A DNA stretch of 40,719 nucleotides from an uncultured Sphingosinicella sp. (lineage in GTDB: Bacteria > Pseudomonadota > Alphaproteobacteria > Sphingomonadales > Sphingomonadaceae), in assembly GCF_902806315.1 (NCBI RefSeq), contig NZ_CADCWD010000082.1, positions 298-41,016 on the forward strand. Direction: 5' to 3'. Below are positions 8,297-17,054 of the stretch, piece after piece. A model generated the notes under the pieces. That model did no database searches. It was given only the letters and a program-made list of their open reading frames with translations, and was not told the origin of the DNA. Numbering within the stretch: the stretch's first letter is position 1; each line of letters begins with the position of its first letter. The translations under genes and the position numbers were made by a program.

Positions 8297-8457
8297 TGGC
8301 TCTCCTTCCAAAAACGCTCCTGTAAAGCAGGGCTCCTCCCGATCAACGGAGGCGCGACCTCGATGTTTCGCGCCGCCGATGCTTCACTGCTTCCCACCCT
8401 CCACCGCAAGCTGTAGCGATCGTCGGGCGCGGACTCGTCGCGGCGGAGCAGGTGAAG

Positions 8458-8865
8458 ATGGTGAAATCGGCAACCGACGTGATGCAGGAGGTCGTCGTCT
8501 CCTCGGTGATCGACGCGGTCATGGCGTTGAAGGCGTCGTCCAAGGGCGTCCCGAACACGTTGCTGCGCGACCTCAACGCGATCCATGCCAACACCACTTT
8601 CGCCGACCTGCCGGCCGAGCTTCAGGCGAGCCTCACCGCCAGCGTGCGCTCGGCCTTCACCCGGCTGCTGAAAGAGGGCTATTCGGTCTCGACGGGACAG
8701 CCGCCTGCGCCGCGCCCAGCGCCGCAGCGGTCGGGCCCGGCAAGCCAGCCCAGCCGGCCGAGGAGGCCCCAGCCGCCCACGAGGCGGGGCGAGGGCGAGC
8801 CTGGAAGGCCGCCGCGCGGCGGCGGGCGGCCAGGCGGCGGAAAGCCGAGAACTCCGCGCGGGTAA
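8458..8865 (+). CDS. Hypothetical protein with basic Pro/Gly-rich tail
   Basis: The 135-residue protein has two parts. Residues 1 to about 75 are a compact helical segment (VMQEVVVSSVIDAVMALK, then LPAELQASLTASVRSAFTRLLKEGYSV). The rest is low-complexity and rich in Pro, Arg and Gly, ending GGGRPGGGKPRTPRG. The basic tail suggests nucleic-acid contact, but no family is recognised. ATG at 8458 is preferred over GTG at 8452 because GGAG (8445-8448) is better spaced. It is divergent from the Gre-type gene and ends 12 bases from the convergent membrane-protein gene. Confidence 0.65.
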   Translation: MVKSATDVMQEVVVSSVIDAVMALKASSKGVPNTLLRDLNAIHANTTFADLPAELQASLTASVRSAFTRLLKEGYSVSTGQPPAPRPAPQRSGPASQPSRPRRPQPPTRRGEGEPGRPPRGGGRPGGGKPRTPRG

Positions 8866-8877
8866 GCCGATGCGCTG

Positions 8878-9147
8878 TTAGCGCACGCGGCCCCGGCGGA
8901 AGAGGTTGACGATCGCCAGCAGGATGATGGCGCCGAGCAGCGCAACCAACAGGGTGCGAATGTCGAGCGTGCCTTCGAGAAGGTTGCCGCCGCCCAGGAT
9001 CGGGCCGAGCAGGAAGCCGCCGAGCAGCGAGCCGACGATGCCGACGACGACGTTGAGCAGGATGCCCTGCTGGGCGTTCGTGCGCATCACGATGCTGGCG
9101 AGCCAGCCGATGATGCCGCCGATGATCAATGCCAGAATCAAACCCAT
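8878..9147 (-). CDS. GlsB/YeaQ/YmgE family membrane protein
   Basis: The 89-residue protein consists of three hydrophobic helices. The start MGLILALIIGGIIGWLASIVM is followed by GILLNVVVGIVGSLLGGFLLG, then LLVALLGAIILLAIVNLF and a basic tail RRGRVR. The glycine-rich pattern is that of transglycosylase-associated (GlsB/YeaQ/YmgE) proteins, small inner-membrane proteins often linked to stress. Their molecular role is not defined. It appears to be a single-gene transcript. Confidence 0.88.
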   Translation of the reverse strand: MGLILALIIGGIIGWLASIVMRTNAQQGILLNVVVGIVGSLLGGFLLGPILGGGNLLEGTLDIRTLLVALLGAIILLAIVNLFRRGRVR

Positions 9148-9275
9148 TCGAGCCTCCTCGATTTGCGCTCCACAAGGGAGCGGGCTCGAATCAGACGCTC
9201 TAGGTCGGACGCTTGTTCCTGAGGATCGTGGTTAACGCGTGCCCCGGGTTCCTGCAGGGGCGGCAGGAGAGGCGC

Positions 9276-9575
9276 TCAGAACTTCTGCTGGCGTTCGTAG
9301 AGCGACTTGTAATGCTGGATGCGCGTGACGCGCAGGCCCGGCATGCCCGACCGGTCGACCGCTCGCTGCCAGCCGGCAAATTCCTCAAGGGTGAGGCCGT
9401 AGCGCTCGCACGCCTCGTCGATCGAGAGAAGCCCGCCGTTCACGGCCGCCACGACCTCCGCCTTACGGCGGACGACCCAGCGGGTCGTCGTCGGATGCGG
9501 CAGCGAGTCGAGGGTCAGCGGCTCGCCGAGCGGGCCGATCACCTGGGCTGGACGTATCTTCTGGTTCTCGATCAT
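9276..9575 (-). CDS. sciP: CtrA inhibitor SciP (DUF1153)
   Basis: The 99-residue protein contains VIGPLGEPLTLDSLPHP at about 12-28 and RWVVRRKAEVVAAVNGGLLSIDEACERYGL after it. It ends with EFAGWQRAVDRSGMPGLRVTR. This is the DUF1153/SciP pattern. In Caulobacter SciP binds CtrA and blocks activation at CtrA promoters, linking it to cell-cycle timing. Its presence supports an alphaproteobacterium with a CtrA circuit. The ATG at 9575 has AGGTAGGA upstream. A C6/G6 hairpin lies 14 bases before the start. No clear CtrA box was seen upstream. Confidence 0.9.
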   Translation of the reverse strand: MIENQKIRPAQVIGPLGEPLTLDSLPHPTTTRWVVRRKAEVVAAVNGGLLSIDEACERYGLTLEEFAGWQRAVDRSGMPGLRVTRIQHYKSLYERQQKF

Positions 9576-9589
9576 TCCTACCTCGGTTT

Positions 9590-9609
9590 CCCCCCAATCA
9601 CCCGGGGGG
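9590..9609 (-). promoter_or_regulatory. C6/G6 hairpin in the sciP 5' leader
   Basis: On the coding strand CCCCCC (9609-9604) can pair with GGGGGG (9595-9590) around an 8-base loop. The hairpin lies about 14 bases before the sciP ATG and just upstream of its ribosome-binding site. It could affect translation or mRNA stability; function is inferred from position only. Confidence 0.35.
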
Positions 9610-9693
9610 TCGGATGTTCTCGTTGCCTTGGCTTAGCCCCGCGCCTTTGAAGGAAGGCTGAAATGCGAAGGTAAATGCCCCGGTCATCAATCT

Positions 9694-9972
9694 TTACGGC
9701 CGCCGGCCTCCAAGCTTTACCTGGGCGCGGTTGAAACAGCCCCGCTGCGCGGCCACCGCGTCGCGCCAGGAAGGGCCCCCTAGAAGAAGCTCGACGATGG
9801 GATCGTGCCCGGGCGACATGTTGGCGGCCTCCGGACCGGAGCGGATGCTTCGCGCGGCGGGGCTTGCCGATTGGATCGCCTCCAGGGTCGCGACCAGCAC
9901 CCTGTAATCGAGGGGCGCCGCACCGCGTCGGGCAAAGACACGTTCGGCGCGCCGGGAAAAACTCAAATCCAT
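9694..9972 (-). CDS. Small hypothetical protein
   Basis: A 92-residue frame begins MDLSFSRRAERVFARRG and ends NRAQVKLGGRRP. It has no recognised domain, signal peptide or membrane segment, and is basic overall. Third positions are mostly G or C, as expected for coding DNA here, but the antisense frame is also open over much of it. ATG at 9972 is preferred; a TTG at 9993 would extend it. It is divergent from mnmA. Confidence 0.42.
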   Translation of the reverse strand: MDLSFSRRAERVFARRGAAPLDYRVLVATLEAIQSASPAARSIRSGPEAANMSPGHDPIVELLLGGPSWRDAVAAQRGCFNRAQVKLGGRRP

Positions 9973-10061
9973 CCTCAAGCCCTTAAGGAACAAGGCTGAA
10001 GACGAGGTAAAGGCGGCGGCAAGGCTGTCCGCGCGCCTGGTTTGGCGCTATAGGCGCCGCA

Positions 10062-11174
10062 ATGACCGAAGACCTGTTCCAGCTGGGCCGCCCCGCAAAA
10101 GGCGCGCGGATCGTCGTCGCCATGTCGGGCGGCGTCGACAGCTCGGTCGTGGCCGCGCTCGCCGCACGCACCGGCGCCGAGGTGATCGGCGTGACGCTCC
10201 AGCTTTACTATCATGGCGCGGCGGTGCAGCGGACCGGGAGCTGCTGCGCGGGGCAGGACATTTACGACGCGAGGACGGTCGCGGACCGGCTGGGCATCGC
10301 CCACTATGTCTTCGACTATGAGAGCCGCTTCCGCGAGGGCGTGATCGAGCGCTTCGCCGACGAATATATGCGCGGGCGCACGCCCATTCCCTGCATCTCC
10401 TGCAACCAGGGAGTGAAGTTCACCGACCTGCTGGGGCTTGCGCGCGAGTTGGGGGCGGATTGCCTTGCCACCGGCCATTACGTGCGCCGCGTCGCGGGGC
10501 CGAGCGGGGCCGAGCTTCACAAGGCCGCCGATCCGGCGCGCGATCAGAGCTATTTCCTGTTCGCCACGACCGCCGATCAGCTCGAGTTCCTCCGCTTCCC
10601 GCTCGGCGACATGCCCAAGGCTGCCGTGCGCGAGATCGCTCGCGAACTGAGCCTCGCGGTGGCGGAGAAGCCCGACAGCCAGGACATCTGCTTCGTGCCC
10701 AACGGCGATTATGCCTCGGTGGTGAAGAAGGTTCGGCCGGAGGCGAATGAGGGTGGCGAGATCGTCGATGGGGACGGGCGGGTCCTCGGGAGGCACCGCG
10801 GGCTCATCCATTTCACCGTCGGCCAGAGGCGGGGGCTCGAAATCGGTGGGCAGAAGGAGCCGCTCTATGTCGTCCGCCTCGAGCCGGACGCCCGGAGAGT
10901 TGTGGTGGGGCCGAAGCGAGCGCTTGCGGTGCGCGCGGCTCGGCTCGGCGACCTGAACTGGCTCGGCGGCATTCAGGCCGATGAAGGCGTGACGGCGAAG
11001 GTGCGCTCGCTCGCGCGCCCCGCCCCGGTGGAGTTCGACGGCTGCAGCATCCACTTTGCTGTGCCGGAATATGGCGTGGCGCCCGGCCAGGCGGCGGTGC
11101 TCTATCGCGGCGACCAGGTGCTTGGCGGCGGCTGGATCGAAGAAACGGTGCCGGCCGAGCTGCTCGCCGCCTGA
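10062..11174 (+). CDS. mnmA: tRNA-specific 2-thiouridylase MnmA
   Basis: The 370-residue protein has the PP-loop SGGVDSS at 22-28, which binds ATP. The conserved GSCCAGQD follows near 61-68. [13 protein letters not shown] lies near 111 and [15 protein letters not shown] near 205. These mark MnmA, which thiolates uridine 34 of tRNAs for Lys, Glu and Gln. The catalytic cysteines lie in the CISCN and DICF segments. The length is normal and the ATG at 10062 begins the conserved N-terminus. The Nudix gene starts two bases after its stop, so the two are probably co-transcribed. Confidence 0.96.
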   Translation: MTEDLFQLGRPAKGARIVVAMSGGVDSSVVAALAARTGAEVIGVTLQLYYHGAAVQRTGSCCAGQDIYDARTVADRLGIAHYVFDYESRFREGVIERFADEYMRGRTPIPCISCNQGVKFTDLLGLARELGADCLATGHYVRRVAGPSGAELHKAADPARDQSYFLFATTADQLEFLRFPLGDMPKAAVREIARELSLAVAEKPDSQDICFVPNGDYASVVKKVRPEANEGGEIVDGDGRVLGRHRGLIHFTVGQRRGLEIGGQKEPLYVVRLEPDARRVVVGPKRALAVRAARLGDLNWLGGIQADEGVTAKVRSLARPAPVEFDGCSIHFAVPEYGVAPGQAAVLYRGDQVLGGGWIEETVPAELLAA

Positions 11175-11176
11175 GC

Positions 11177-11644
11177 ATGGCGCGGACTGCGAAGGTCAGC
11201 GCCGGGATCCTGCTCTACCGGCGCGCCGGCGCGGAGATCGAAGTTCTGCTGATTCTTCCCGGCGGCCCCTTCTGGCGCGGCCGTGATCGGGGGGCGTGGA
11301 TGATCCCCAAAGGCGGCGTGGAAGAGGGCGAGGAGATTGCCGCCTGCGCGCTGCGCGAGTTCGAGGAGGAGCTGGGCACCCGGCCGCAGGGAGAGATCCG
11401 GCCGCTCTGCAGGATCAGGCAGGCCGGCGGAAAGTGGGTCGAAGCCTTTGCGCTTGAAGGCGACCTCGACGCAGAGGCCATCGTCAGCAACGAGTTCAGT
11501 ATGGAGTGCCCGCCCAAAAGCGGCGAGTTCCAGTCATTCCCCGAAGTGGACCGAGCCGCCTGGTTCAGCCTCGCGAACGCGCGCGAGCAGATCTTGCCGA
11601 GCCAGCTACCAATCCTCGACGCGCTTGAAGCCAAACTGGCTTAA
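11177..11644 (+). CDS. Nudix hydrolase
   Basis: The 155-residue protein has a complete Nudix box, GGVEEGEEIAACALREFEEELG, at about 43-64 with the REFEEEL catalytic core. It begins AKVSAGILLYRR and carries WMIPKGG just before the box. This variant is common among small Nudix proteins that hydrolyse diadenosine or nucleoside polyphosphates; the substrate here is unknown. It follows mnmA after two bases. Its TAA interlocks with the stop of the convergent response-regulator gene (TTAA at 11641-11644). Confidence 0.9.
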   Translation: MARTAKVSAGILLYRRAGAEIEVLLILPGGPFWRGRDRGAWMIPKGGVEEGEEIAACALREFEEELGTRPQGEIRPLCRIRQAGGKWVEAFALEGDLDAEAIVSNEFSMECPPKSGEFQSFPEVDRAAWFSLANAREQILPSQLPILDALEAKLA

Positions 11645-12369
11645 GCGTCGGCGCTCTTCCACAGCCGATAGCCGGCGCCGCGTTCGCTGCGGATCTTGTA
11701 GGGGCTGTTCTGCAGCTCAAGCTTGCGCCGAAGCTGTCCGACCAAAACGCGCACATGACTTTGGCCGCGCGGCTTGTCCCGTCCCCAGATCGCCTCGATA
11801 ATGTCGTCATAGGTGACCACGTCATCGCCGCGGCCCTCCAGCAGCTTGAAGAGGTTGCCCTCTAGACGCGCGAAGCGGACGTCGCCGTCGGGTATCGCCG
11901 GCGCCGGCCCGCCATTCTCCTCAATGATGTCATTGGCCGCCATCGCAAGAGACGGGCCGCGGCGTCGCAGAACGGCGCGGATACGGGCGAGGAGTTCGCC
12001 GGGCAGGAAAGGCTTGGCGACGAAATCGTCTGCGCCGAGATCGAGCGAGGCGATCTTGTCCTGCTCGGTGCCGCGGCCGGAGACGACCATGATCGGAACG
12101 TCGCTGTTGGTGCGAAGCGTCTTGATGAGGTGCGAACCGTCGAGATCGGGGAGGCCGAGATCGAGCAGAACCGCGTCGTAGGAGCGATCGTTCAGGCGTT
12201 GCAGCGCGTCGAGAGCCGTGGTGGCGACGTCGCTCGCGAAGCCGCCATATTCAAGCGTCGCCTCCAGCACGTGCAAGGTGGCCGGATCGTCCTCGACAAG
12301 CAGGAGGTGGGGAGCGGAGGTTGCCAATACTGTTACTCGCAAGAAGCCGTGACACGACCGGAGCAGCAT
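11641..12369 (-). CDS. OmpR/KdpE-type response regulator, orphan
   Basis: The 242-residue protein has a receiver domain (HLLLVEDDPATLHVLEATLE) with phospho-acceptor Asp at about 70 (DAVLLDLGLPDLDG) and conserved Lys near 119 (DFVAKPF). A linker of about 30 residues leads to a winged-helix output domain ending HVRVLVGQLRRKLELQ and RSERGAGYRLW. The layout is that of OmpR/PhoB-type regulators, closest to KdpE. No histidine kinase lies nearby, so its partner is unknown. ATG at 12369 is used; a start closer to VTVLATSAPHL is possible. Confidence 0.92.
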   Translation of the reverse strand: MLLRSCHGFLRVTVLATSAPHLLLVEDDPATLHVLEATLEYGGFASDVATTALDALQRLNDRSYDAVLLDLGLPDLDGSHLIKTLRTNSDVPIMVVSGRGTEQDKIASLDLGADDFVAKPFLPGELLARIRAVLRRRGPSLAMAANDIIEENGGPAPAIPDGDVRFARLEGNLFKLLEGRGDDVVTYDDIIEAIWGRDKPRGQSHVRVLVGQLRRKLELQNSPYKIRSERGAGYRLWKSADA

Positions 12370-12639
12370 AAGGCGGCAACGGCCATTAGCACCATTGTCC
12401 TCATTTTAGCATAGTCCTGTCGCAGGGACGTTAACATTTTGTAGCGGTGGCGAAACGCTTAAGCATTTGGAATGATATAAGAGTTTCGATGAACGGGCGG
12501 TGTCGCCCGGCTCACCGGAAAAGCAGGATTCACCATAAGAGGTTCGCGCCGCGGATTGAGGTGGACATAGGCATTCGGCTTCTGAGAACAAGATTGTCGG
12601 TGAGCGGTTCCGCATCTGCGGTTAGTCGCAGGTTGGTCG

Positions 12640-13422
12640 TCAAGGCCCGAACGTGCCCTCGATCACGGTGATGCAGCTTCCTCCCAGGATCGCACGGTCC
12701 CCAGCCAGGCGACACGCCACCTCGCCGCCGCGCTTGCTGGCCTGGAATGCGCTGAACTCGAGGCGTCCGAGCCGTTCGGCCCAGAAGGGCACCAGGGCGG
12801 CATGGGCGGACCCGGTGACGGGGTCCTCATCGACCCCCCAAGCCGGCACGAAAACTCGGCTGACCACGTCTGTCCCGTCCCCGCGTGCCGTGACAATGGC
12901 CATGAGTTCGATGTCTCGAAGCGCCCGCATATCGGGCGCGCAGGCGCGCACCGCCGCTTCGTCCTCAAGGAGGATGATCGCCGTCGCCTCCGCGCCCGAA
13001 TGAGAGTGGAAGACCTCCCCTGCGGGCGTGCAGAGCGCCTCCAGCAGCCGCCGATCCTCGGCGCGCTTCACCAGCGTCACCGGCAGGTCCAGCGTCAGCG
13101 CGCAGCCGTCGCGCCGGACGACCAGCACGCCGGCCTTGCGCGTGCGGAACCGGACCTCGTCGCGCTCGATCAGCACATGACCGCTGGCAAGAGTGGCATG
13201 CCCGCACAGTGCGACCTCGGTCGTGGGCGTGAACCACCTCAATTCGTAATCGGCGTCGCCGCTGGCCGGCACCGTGAACGCGGTCTCGCTGAGGTTGTTC
13301 TCCATCGCGATCGCCTGCATCACCTCGTCCGCCAGCCAGCTTTCCAGCGGGATCACTGCGGCGGGATTGCCGGTGAACGGCCGGTCCGCAAAGGCGTCGA
13401 CCTGAACGAAACGAAGGCTCAT
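12640..13422 (-). CDS. PhzF family isomerase/epimerase-like protein
   Basis: The 260-residue protein starts MSLRFVQVDAFADRPFTGNPAAVIPL and has NNLSETAFT with the catalytic Glu at 46. ALCGHATLASGHVL lies near 92 and DPVTGSAHAALVPFW in the C-terminal half. This is the PhzF fold of two similar halves; the best-known member acts in phenazine synthesis. No phenazine genes are nearby, so the substrate is unknown. Its ATG overlaps the CDF gene stop (ATGA). It is the last gene of the pdxH-CDF-phzF operon. Confidence 0.92.
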   Translation of the reverse strand: MSLRFVQVDAFADRPFTGNPAAVIPLESWLADEVMQAIAMENNLSETAFTVPASGDADYELRWFTPTTEVALCGHATLASGHVLIERDEVRFRTRKAGVLVVRRDGCALTLDLPVTLVKRAEDRRLLEALCTPAGEVFHSHSGAEATAIILLEDEAAVRACAPDMRALRDIELMAIVTARGDGTDVVSRVFVPAWGVDEDPVTGSAHAALVPFWAERLGRLEFSAFQASKRGGEVACRLAGDRAILGGSCITVIEGTFGP

Positions 13423-14366
13423 GCGCGCTTTCCGAACCAGATGGGTGTGACGTCGGTCTCGACGAGGTTGTTGCCGGGATGATCGACATGGCCTTCCGGA
13501 TCGAGATGGATCAGCACTTCGACGTTTGGGAATTCACGGGCGATCTTCGCCTCCACCTCGTCCATCACGACATGGGCCTCCTTCACGCTCATGTCCGGCG
13601 CGACATACATGTGGAATTGCGCGAAATCGCGCGAGCCGCTGCGGCGGGTGCGGAAGTCGTGGATGCCGCGAAGCTCGGGGTGCTGAGCCGCGGCGGAAAG
13701 GAAGCGGTCGCGCTCCTCCTCCGGCCATTCCTTGTCCATCAGCTGGTCGACCGCGTGGCTCGACGCCTTGAACGCGCCCCAGGCAAGCCAGAGCGCGATC
13801 GCGATGCCGAACAGCGGATCGGCGCCGGTAAGGCCGAGATGCTGGTCGAGAATCAAGGCGGCAATCACCGCCAGATTGAGCAGCAGATCGCTCTGATAAT
13901 GGATGCTGTCGGCGCGGATCGCGATCGAGCCGGTGCGGGCGATGATCCGACGTTGGTAGGCGAGCAAGGCAAAGGTGGCGACGATGGCGATCAGCGACAC
14001 CGCGATCCCGAACTCCGCGTCGGCGGTCGGTCGGTCGTCCCGCAGCCGCGCGATCGCCTGCCAGCCGATCGCGACCGCCGATGCGGTGATGAGGGCAACC
14101 TGGAACAAGGCGGCCAAGGCTTCCGCCTTGCCGTGCCCGAAGCGATGATCGTGGTCGGCGGGAGTTGACGCCAGGTGGACGCCGTAAAGCGTGACAAGCG
14201 CGGCGAGCAGATCGAGGCCGGTGTCGGCGAGCGAGCCGAGCATCGCCACCGAGCCGGTGGTCCAGGCGGCATAGGCCTTGAGCAGCAGCAGGAAGAGCGC
14301 CGTCGCGACACTCGCGATTGCAGCTCTGACCGTGAGGCGGCCCTGATCGCGGCGGATCGCGTTCAC
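13419..14366 (-). CDS. Cation diffusion facilitator family transporter
   Basis: The 315-residue protein has about six membrane segments, starting AAIASVATALFLLLLKAYAAW. The metal-site region DTGLDLLAALVTLYGVHLA is followed by DHDHRFGHGKAEALAALFQ. A second site motif IHYQSDLLLNLAVIAAL comes later. The C-terminal cytoplasmic domain (about 215-300) has RTRRSGSRDFAQFHMYVAPDMSVKEAH. CDF carriers export Zn, Fe or related ions by proton exchange; the sequence looks FieF-like. The GTG start at 14366 overlaps the pdxH stop (GTGA), and its own stop overlaps the phzF start. Confidence 0.93.
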   Translation of the reverse strand: MNAIRRDQGRLTVRAAIASVATALFLLLLKAYAAWTTGSVAMLGSLADTGLDLLAALVTLYGVHLASTPADHDHRFGHGKAEALAALFQVALITASAVAIGWQAIARLRDDRPTADAEFGIAVSLIAIVATFALLAYQRRIIARTGSIAIRADSIHYQSDLLLNLAVIAALILDQHLGLTGADPLFGIAIALWLAWGAFKASSHAVDQLMDKEWPEEERDRFLSAAAQHPELRGIHDFRTRRSGSRDFAQFHMYVAPDMSVKEAHVVMDEVEAKIAREFPNVEVLIHLDPEGHVDHPGNNLVETDVTPIWFGKRA

Positions 14367-14941
14367 GGGTAGAGGAGGCTTTCGGACCAGCCATCGCCCG
14401 TGCGGACGAACAGCCGCCGCTCGTGCAGCCGGTGGGCGCGGTCGTTCCAGAATTCGATCCGCTCAGGCACCAGTCGAAAGCCCGACCAGCGCGGCGGGCG
14501 CGGCACGTCGCCGCCTTCGAAGCGGGCGCGCACCTCCTCGTATCGGCTCTCGAACAGCTCGCGCGAGTCGAGCGGTCGCGATTGATCGGATGCCCAGGCG
14601 CCAAGCCGGCTGTCGCGGCCCCGAGTGGCGAAATAGGCGTCGGCCTCGGCCAGAGTGACGGGCTCCACAGGGCCCTCGACACGGACCTGCCTGCGCAGCG
14701 ACTTCCAATGGAAGAGCAGGGCCGCATTCGGGTTGGCCGCCAGGTCGCCGCCCTTCCGGCTGTCGAGGTTCGTGTAGAAGACGAAGCCGCGCGGGTCGTG
14801 CCCCTTGAGCAGCACCATGCGCAGCGACGGCCGCCCGTCCGGCGTGCTGGTCGCAAGCGCCATCGCGTTCGGGTCGTTCGGCTCCGAATCCTGCGCCTCG
14901 GCGAACCACGTCTGGAACAGGCTGTTGGGATCGTCCGCCAT
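14363..14941 (-). CDS. pdxH: Pyridoxamine 5'-phosphate oxidase
   Basis: The 192-residue protein has MALATSTPDGRPSLRMVLLKGHDPRGFVFYTN, the FMN-binding start of PdxH. LFHWKSLRRQVRVEGPVE, SQSRPLDSR-like SDQSRPLDSR and the C-terminal ERIEFWNDRAHRLHER follow. It oxidises pyridoxamine or pyridoxine phosphate to pyridoxal phosphate with FMN. ATG at 14941 gives the normal family length; upstream in-frame codons back to 15079 add non-conserved sequence. It is the first gene of the operon and divergent from the DnaJ-like gene. Confidence 0.95.
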   Translation of the reverse strand: MADDPNSLFQTWFAEAQDSEPNDPNAMALATSTPDGRPSLRMVLLKGHDPRGFVFYTNLDSRKGGDLAANPNAALLFHWKSLRRQVRVEGPVEPVTLAEADAYFATRGRDSRLGAWASDQSRPLDSRELFESRYEEVRARFEGGDVPRPPRWSGFRLVPERIEFWNDRAHRLHERRLFVRTGDGWSESLLYP

Positions 14942-15077
14942 GCGGGACGTCTTGCCGCCCGCCGCGGTTTCGCACAAGCTTGGCGCTTGCCGAGGGCGGC
15001 TCATCAACCCATCTGCAACAGAGTTGCGTCTATGCAACAATGGACTTTTCAGCATCTTCCGGAGAACGACGTTTCCC

Positions 15078-16031
15078 ATGGCCGATCTTTATTCAGAACT
15101 GGGCGTGGCGAGGAGCGCGGACGAAGCCGAGATCAAGAAGGCATATAGGAAGCTCGCCAAGGAACTTCACCCGGACCGCAACAAGGACAATTCCAAGGCG
15201 ACCGAGCGCTTCTCGAAGGTCACGCGCGCCTACGACATCCTGACCGACAAGGGTAAGCGCGCCCAATATGACCGCGGCGAGATCGACGAGGAAGGCAATC
15301 CGAAGATGCCGTTCGGCTTTGGCCGGGGCGGCGCCGCTTCAGGCGCGGGCGGCGGGTTTCGGCCGGGCGGCGGGCCCGGCGGGTTCGACATGGGCGGGGA
15401 GCAGGTCGATCTTTCCGACCTGTTCGAGAACATCATGGGGCGCCGCAACGGCGGCGGAGGCGGCGGTTTCGGCGGATTCGGCGGCGCGCGCAGGCCTCCG
15501 CCTGCGAAGGGCGCCGACACGGGTTACCGTCTGGCAGTGAAATTCGAGGACGCTGCCACGCTGAAGGACCAGCGCGTTTCGCTTGGCAGCGGAAAGACGG
15601 TCGACATCAAGCTCCCCAAGGGAGTCGAGGAAGGCACCAAGATCCGCCTCGCCGGTCAGGGTCAGCCGGGGGCCGGCGGCAACGGCGATGCGATCGTCAC
15701 CATCCACATCGCTGCACATCGCTTCTTCAAGCGGGACGGCGACGACGTGCGGGTCGACCTCCCGATTTCGATCGACGAGGCGGTGCTTGGCGCCAAGGTG
15801 AAGGTGCCGACGGTGGACGGACCAGTGATGGTCGGCGTGCCGAAGGGGTCGACCTCGGGCAAGGTGCTGCGCCTCAAGGGCAAAGGCTTCACCGACAAGT
15901 CCGGCACTCGCGGCGATCAGCTGGTGACGCTCATGGTTGATGTTCCAGCCGATGACCCGGAGATCGCCGAGTTCGTGCAGAAGTGGAAAGGCCGCGGCAA
16001 AGGAAACCCGAGGGCCGCTTTGGGCGTCTAA
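15078..16031 (+). CDS. DnaJ-like co-chaperone without zinc finger
   Basis: The 317-residue protein starts MADLYSELGVARSADEAEIKK and has the J-domain HPD motif at 31-33 (KELHPDRNKDN). A Gly/Phe-rich region spans about 75-150. The C-terminal substrate-binding domains follow (DIKLPKGVEEGTKIRLAGQG; VPTVDGPVMVGVPKGSTSGK). It lacks the CxxCxGxG zinc repeats, so it is a CbpA-type rather than DnaJ-type protein and would stimulate DnaK. ATG at 15078 opens the J domain directly. The YihY gene begins six bases after its stop. Confidence 0.93.
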   Translation: MADLYSELGVARSADEAEIKKAYRKLAKELHPDRNKDNSKATERFSKVTRAYDILTDKGKRAQYDRGEIDEEGNPKMPFGFGRGGAASGAGGGFRPGGGPGGFDMGGEQVDLSDLFENIMGRRNGGGGGGFGGFGGARRPPPAKGADTGYRLAVKFEDAATLKDQRVSLGSGKTVDIKLPKGVEEGTKIRLAGQGQPGAGGNGDAIVTIHIAAHRFFKRDGDDVRVDLPISIDEAVLGAKVKVPTVDGPVMVGVPKGSTSGKVLRLKGKGFTDKSGTRGDQLVTLMVDVPADDPEIAEFVQKWKGRGKGNPRAALGV

Positions 16032-16037
16032 GGCCTC

Positions 16038-17054
16038 GTGCAGACCATCTCGCCCGAATCCCCAGAAGCCAGACGAAAGCGATTAGCCAAGGCGAAGGCG
16101 CTGCTGGGCAAGGAATATGCCAGGGTCAAACCTGGCACCCGGGCTTTCGAGGTGGTGAAGCGGGTCGCGGTCGGTGTCTATTCGGACGGCTTCATCCACG
16201 CCGGCAACCTTGCCTATCTGGCGCTGATGACGCTGTTTCCGTTCGTCATCGTGGCGGCCGCGGTCGCGCGGCTGGTGGGCGAGGCCCAGGGGGGCATGAA
16301 CACGGTCGTGGCTCTGCTGCAGACGATGCCGCCGAACGTCGCCGAGGTGCTTCGCAAGCCGATCAGCGACGTGCTGCAGGCACGTTCTGGCAATCTGCTA
16401 TGGCTCGGCGCGCTTGTCGGGCTCTGGACCACCGGCAGCTTCGTCGAGACGATCCGCGACATCATCAGGCGAGCGTACGGGGTCGCTTACAGCCGTCCTT
16501 TCTGGGAATATCGCCTGGGCTCGATGGGGCTGATCTTCGCCTCGGTTTTCCTGATCCTGATCGCGTTCGCACTCTCCATCGCGCTTTCCAGCGCGCAGGA
16601 ATTTCTGCTGGACGCCTGGCCAGGCGGAGAAGAGCTGGCAGGTTTGTTCTCGCTGCTCCGCTTCGCGCCGGCCCTGATCCTGTTCGGATCCCTCTATCTT
16701 CTGTTCGTTTCGCTGACGCCCAAGCGCTACCGCAAGAAGGGTTGCAAGAAGTGGCCGGGGCCGGCCTTCGTCACCGTCTGGTGGCTTGCGACTACGTCGC
16801 TGCTGCCGGTCGTGCTCTCCAGCCTGGGAAGCTACGACCTTACCTATGGCAGCCTTGCGGGTGTCATCATCGCGCTGTTCTTCTTCTTCATGATCGGCTT
16901 GGGCGTCACAATCGGCGCACAGCTGAACGCGGCGCTGGCGGAACCGCCCGAACCCACTGTACAGGACATTCGCGAAGCCAAGGCGGAGGACGTCGCCGAG
17001 GAGGCGGCGGAGGCGTCCCGGGATGCCTCAGTGGGCGAAGAGGAGACGGAATGA
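16038..17054 (+). CDS. YihY/BrkB family inner-membrane protein
   Basis: The 338-residue protein has about six membrane helices, including GNLAYLALMTLFPFVIVAAAVARL and SMGLIFASVFLILIAFALSIAL. YDLTYGSLAGVIIALFFFFMIGLGVTIGAQLNAAL is the family signature region. The C-terminal 45 residues are acidic and soluble. Once called ribonuclease BN, the family is now regarded as membrane proteins of uncertain, possibly transport, function. The start is GTG at 16038. Its TGA overlaps the fabI ATG (ATGA at 17051-17054). Confidence 0.9.
   Translation: MQTISPESPEARRKRLAKAKALLGKEYARVKPGTRAFEVVKRVAVGVYSDGFIHAGNLAYLALMTLFPFVIVAAAVARLVGEAQGGMNTVVALLQTMPPNVAEVLRKPISDVLQARSGNLLWLGALVGLWTTGSFVETIRDIIRRAYGVAYSRPFWEYRLGSMGLIFASVFLILIAFALSIALSSAQEFLLDAWPGGEELAGLFSLLRFAPALILFGSLYLLFVSLTPKRYRKKGCKKWPGPAFVTVWWLATTSLLPVVLSSLGSYDLTYGSLAGVIIALFFFFMIGLGVTIGAQLNAALAEPPEPTVQDIREAKAEDVAEEAAEASRDASVGEEETE

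Noticed and set aside
15983-17050. A long N-terminal extension of FabI
   Set aside because: This part of the open frame overlaps the YihY gene in another phase; FabI starts at 17051 with normal length and residue numbering.
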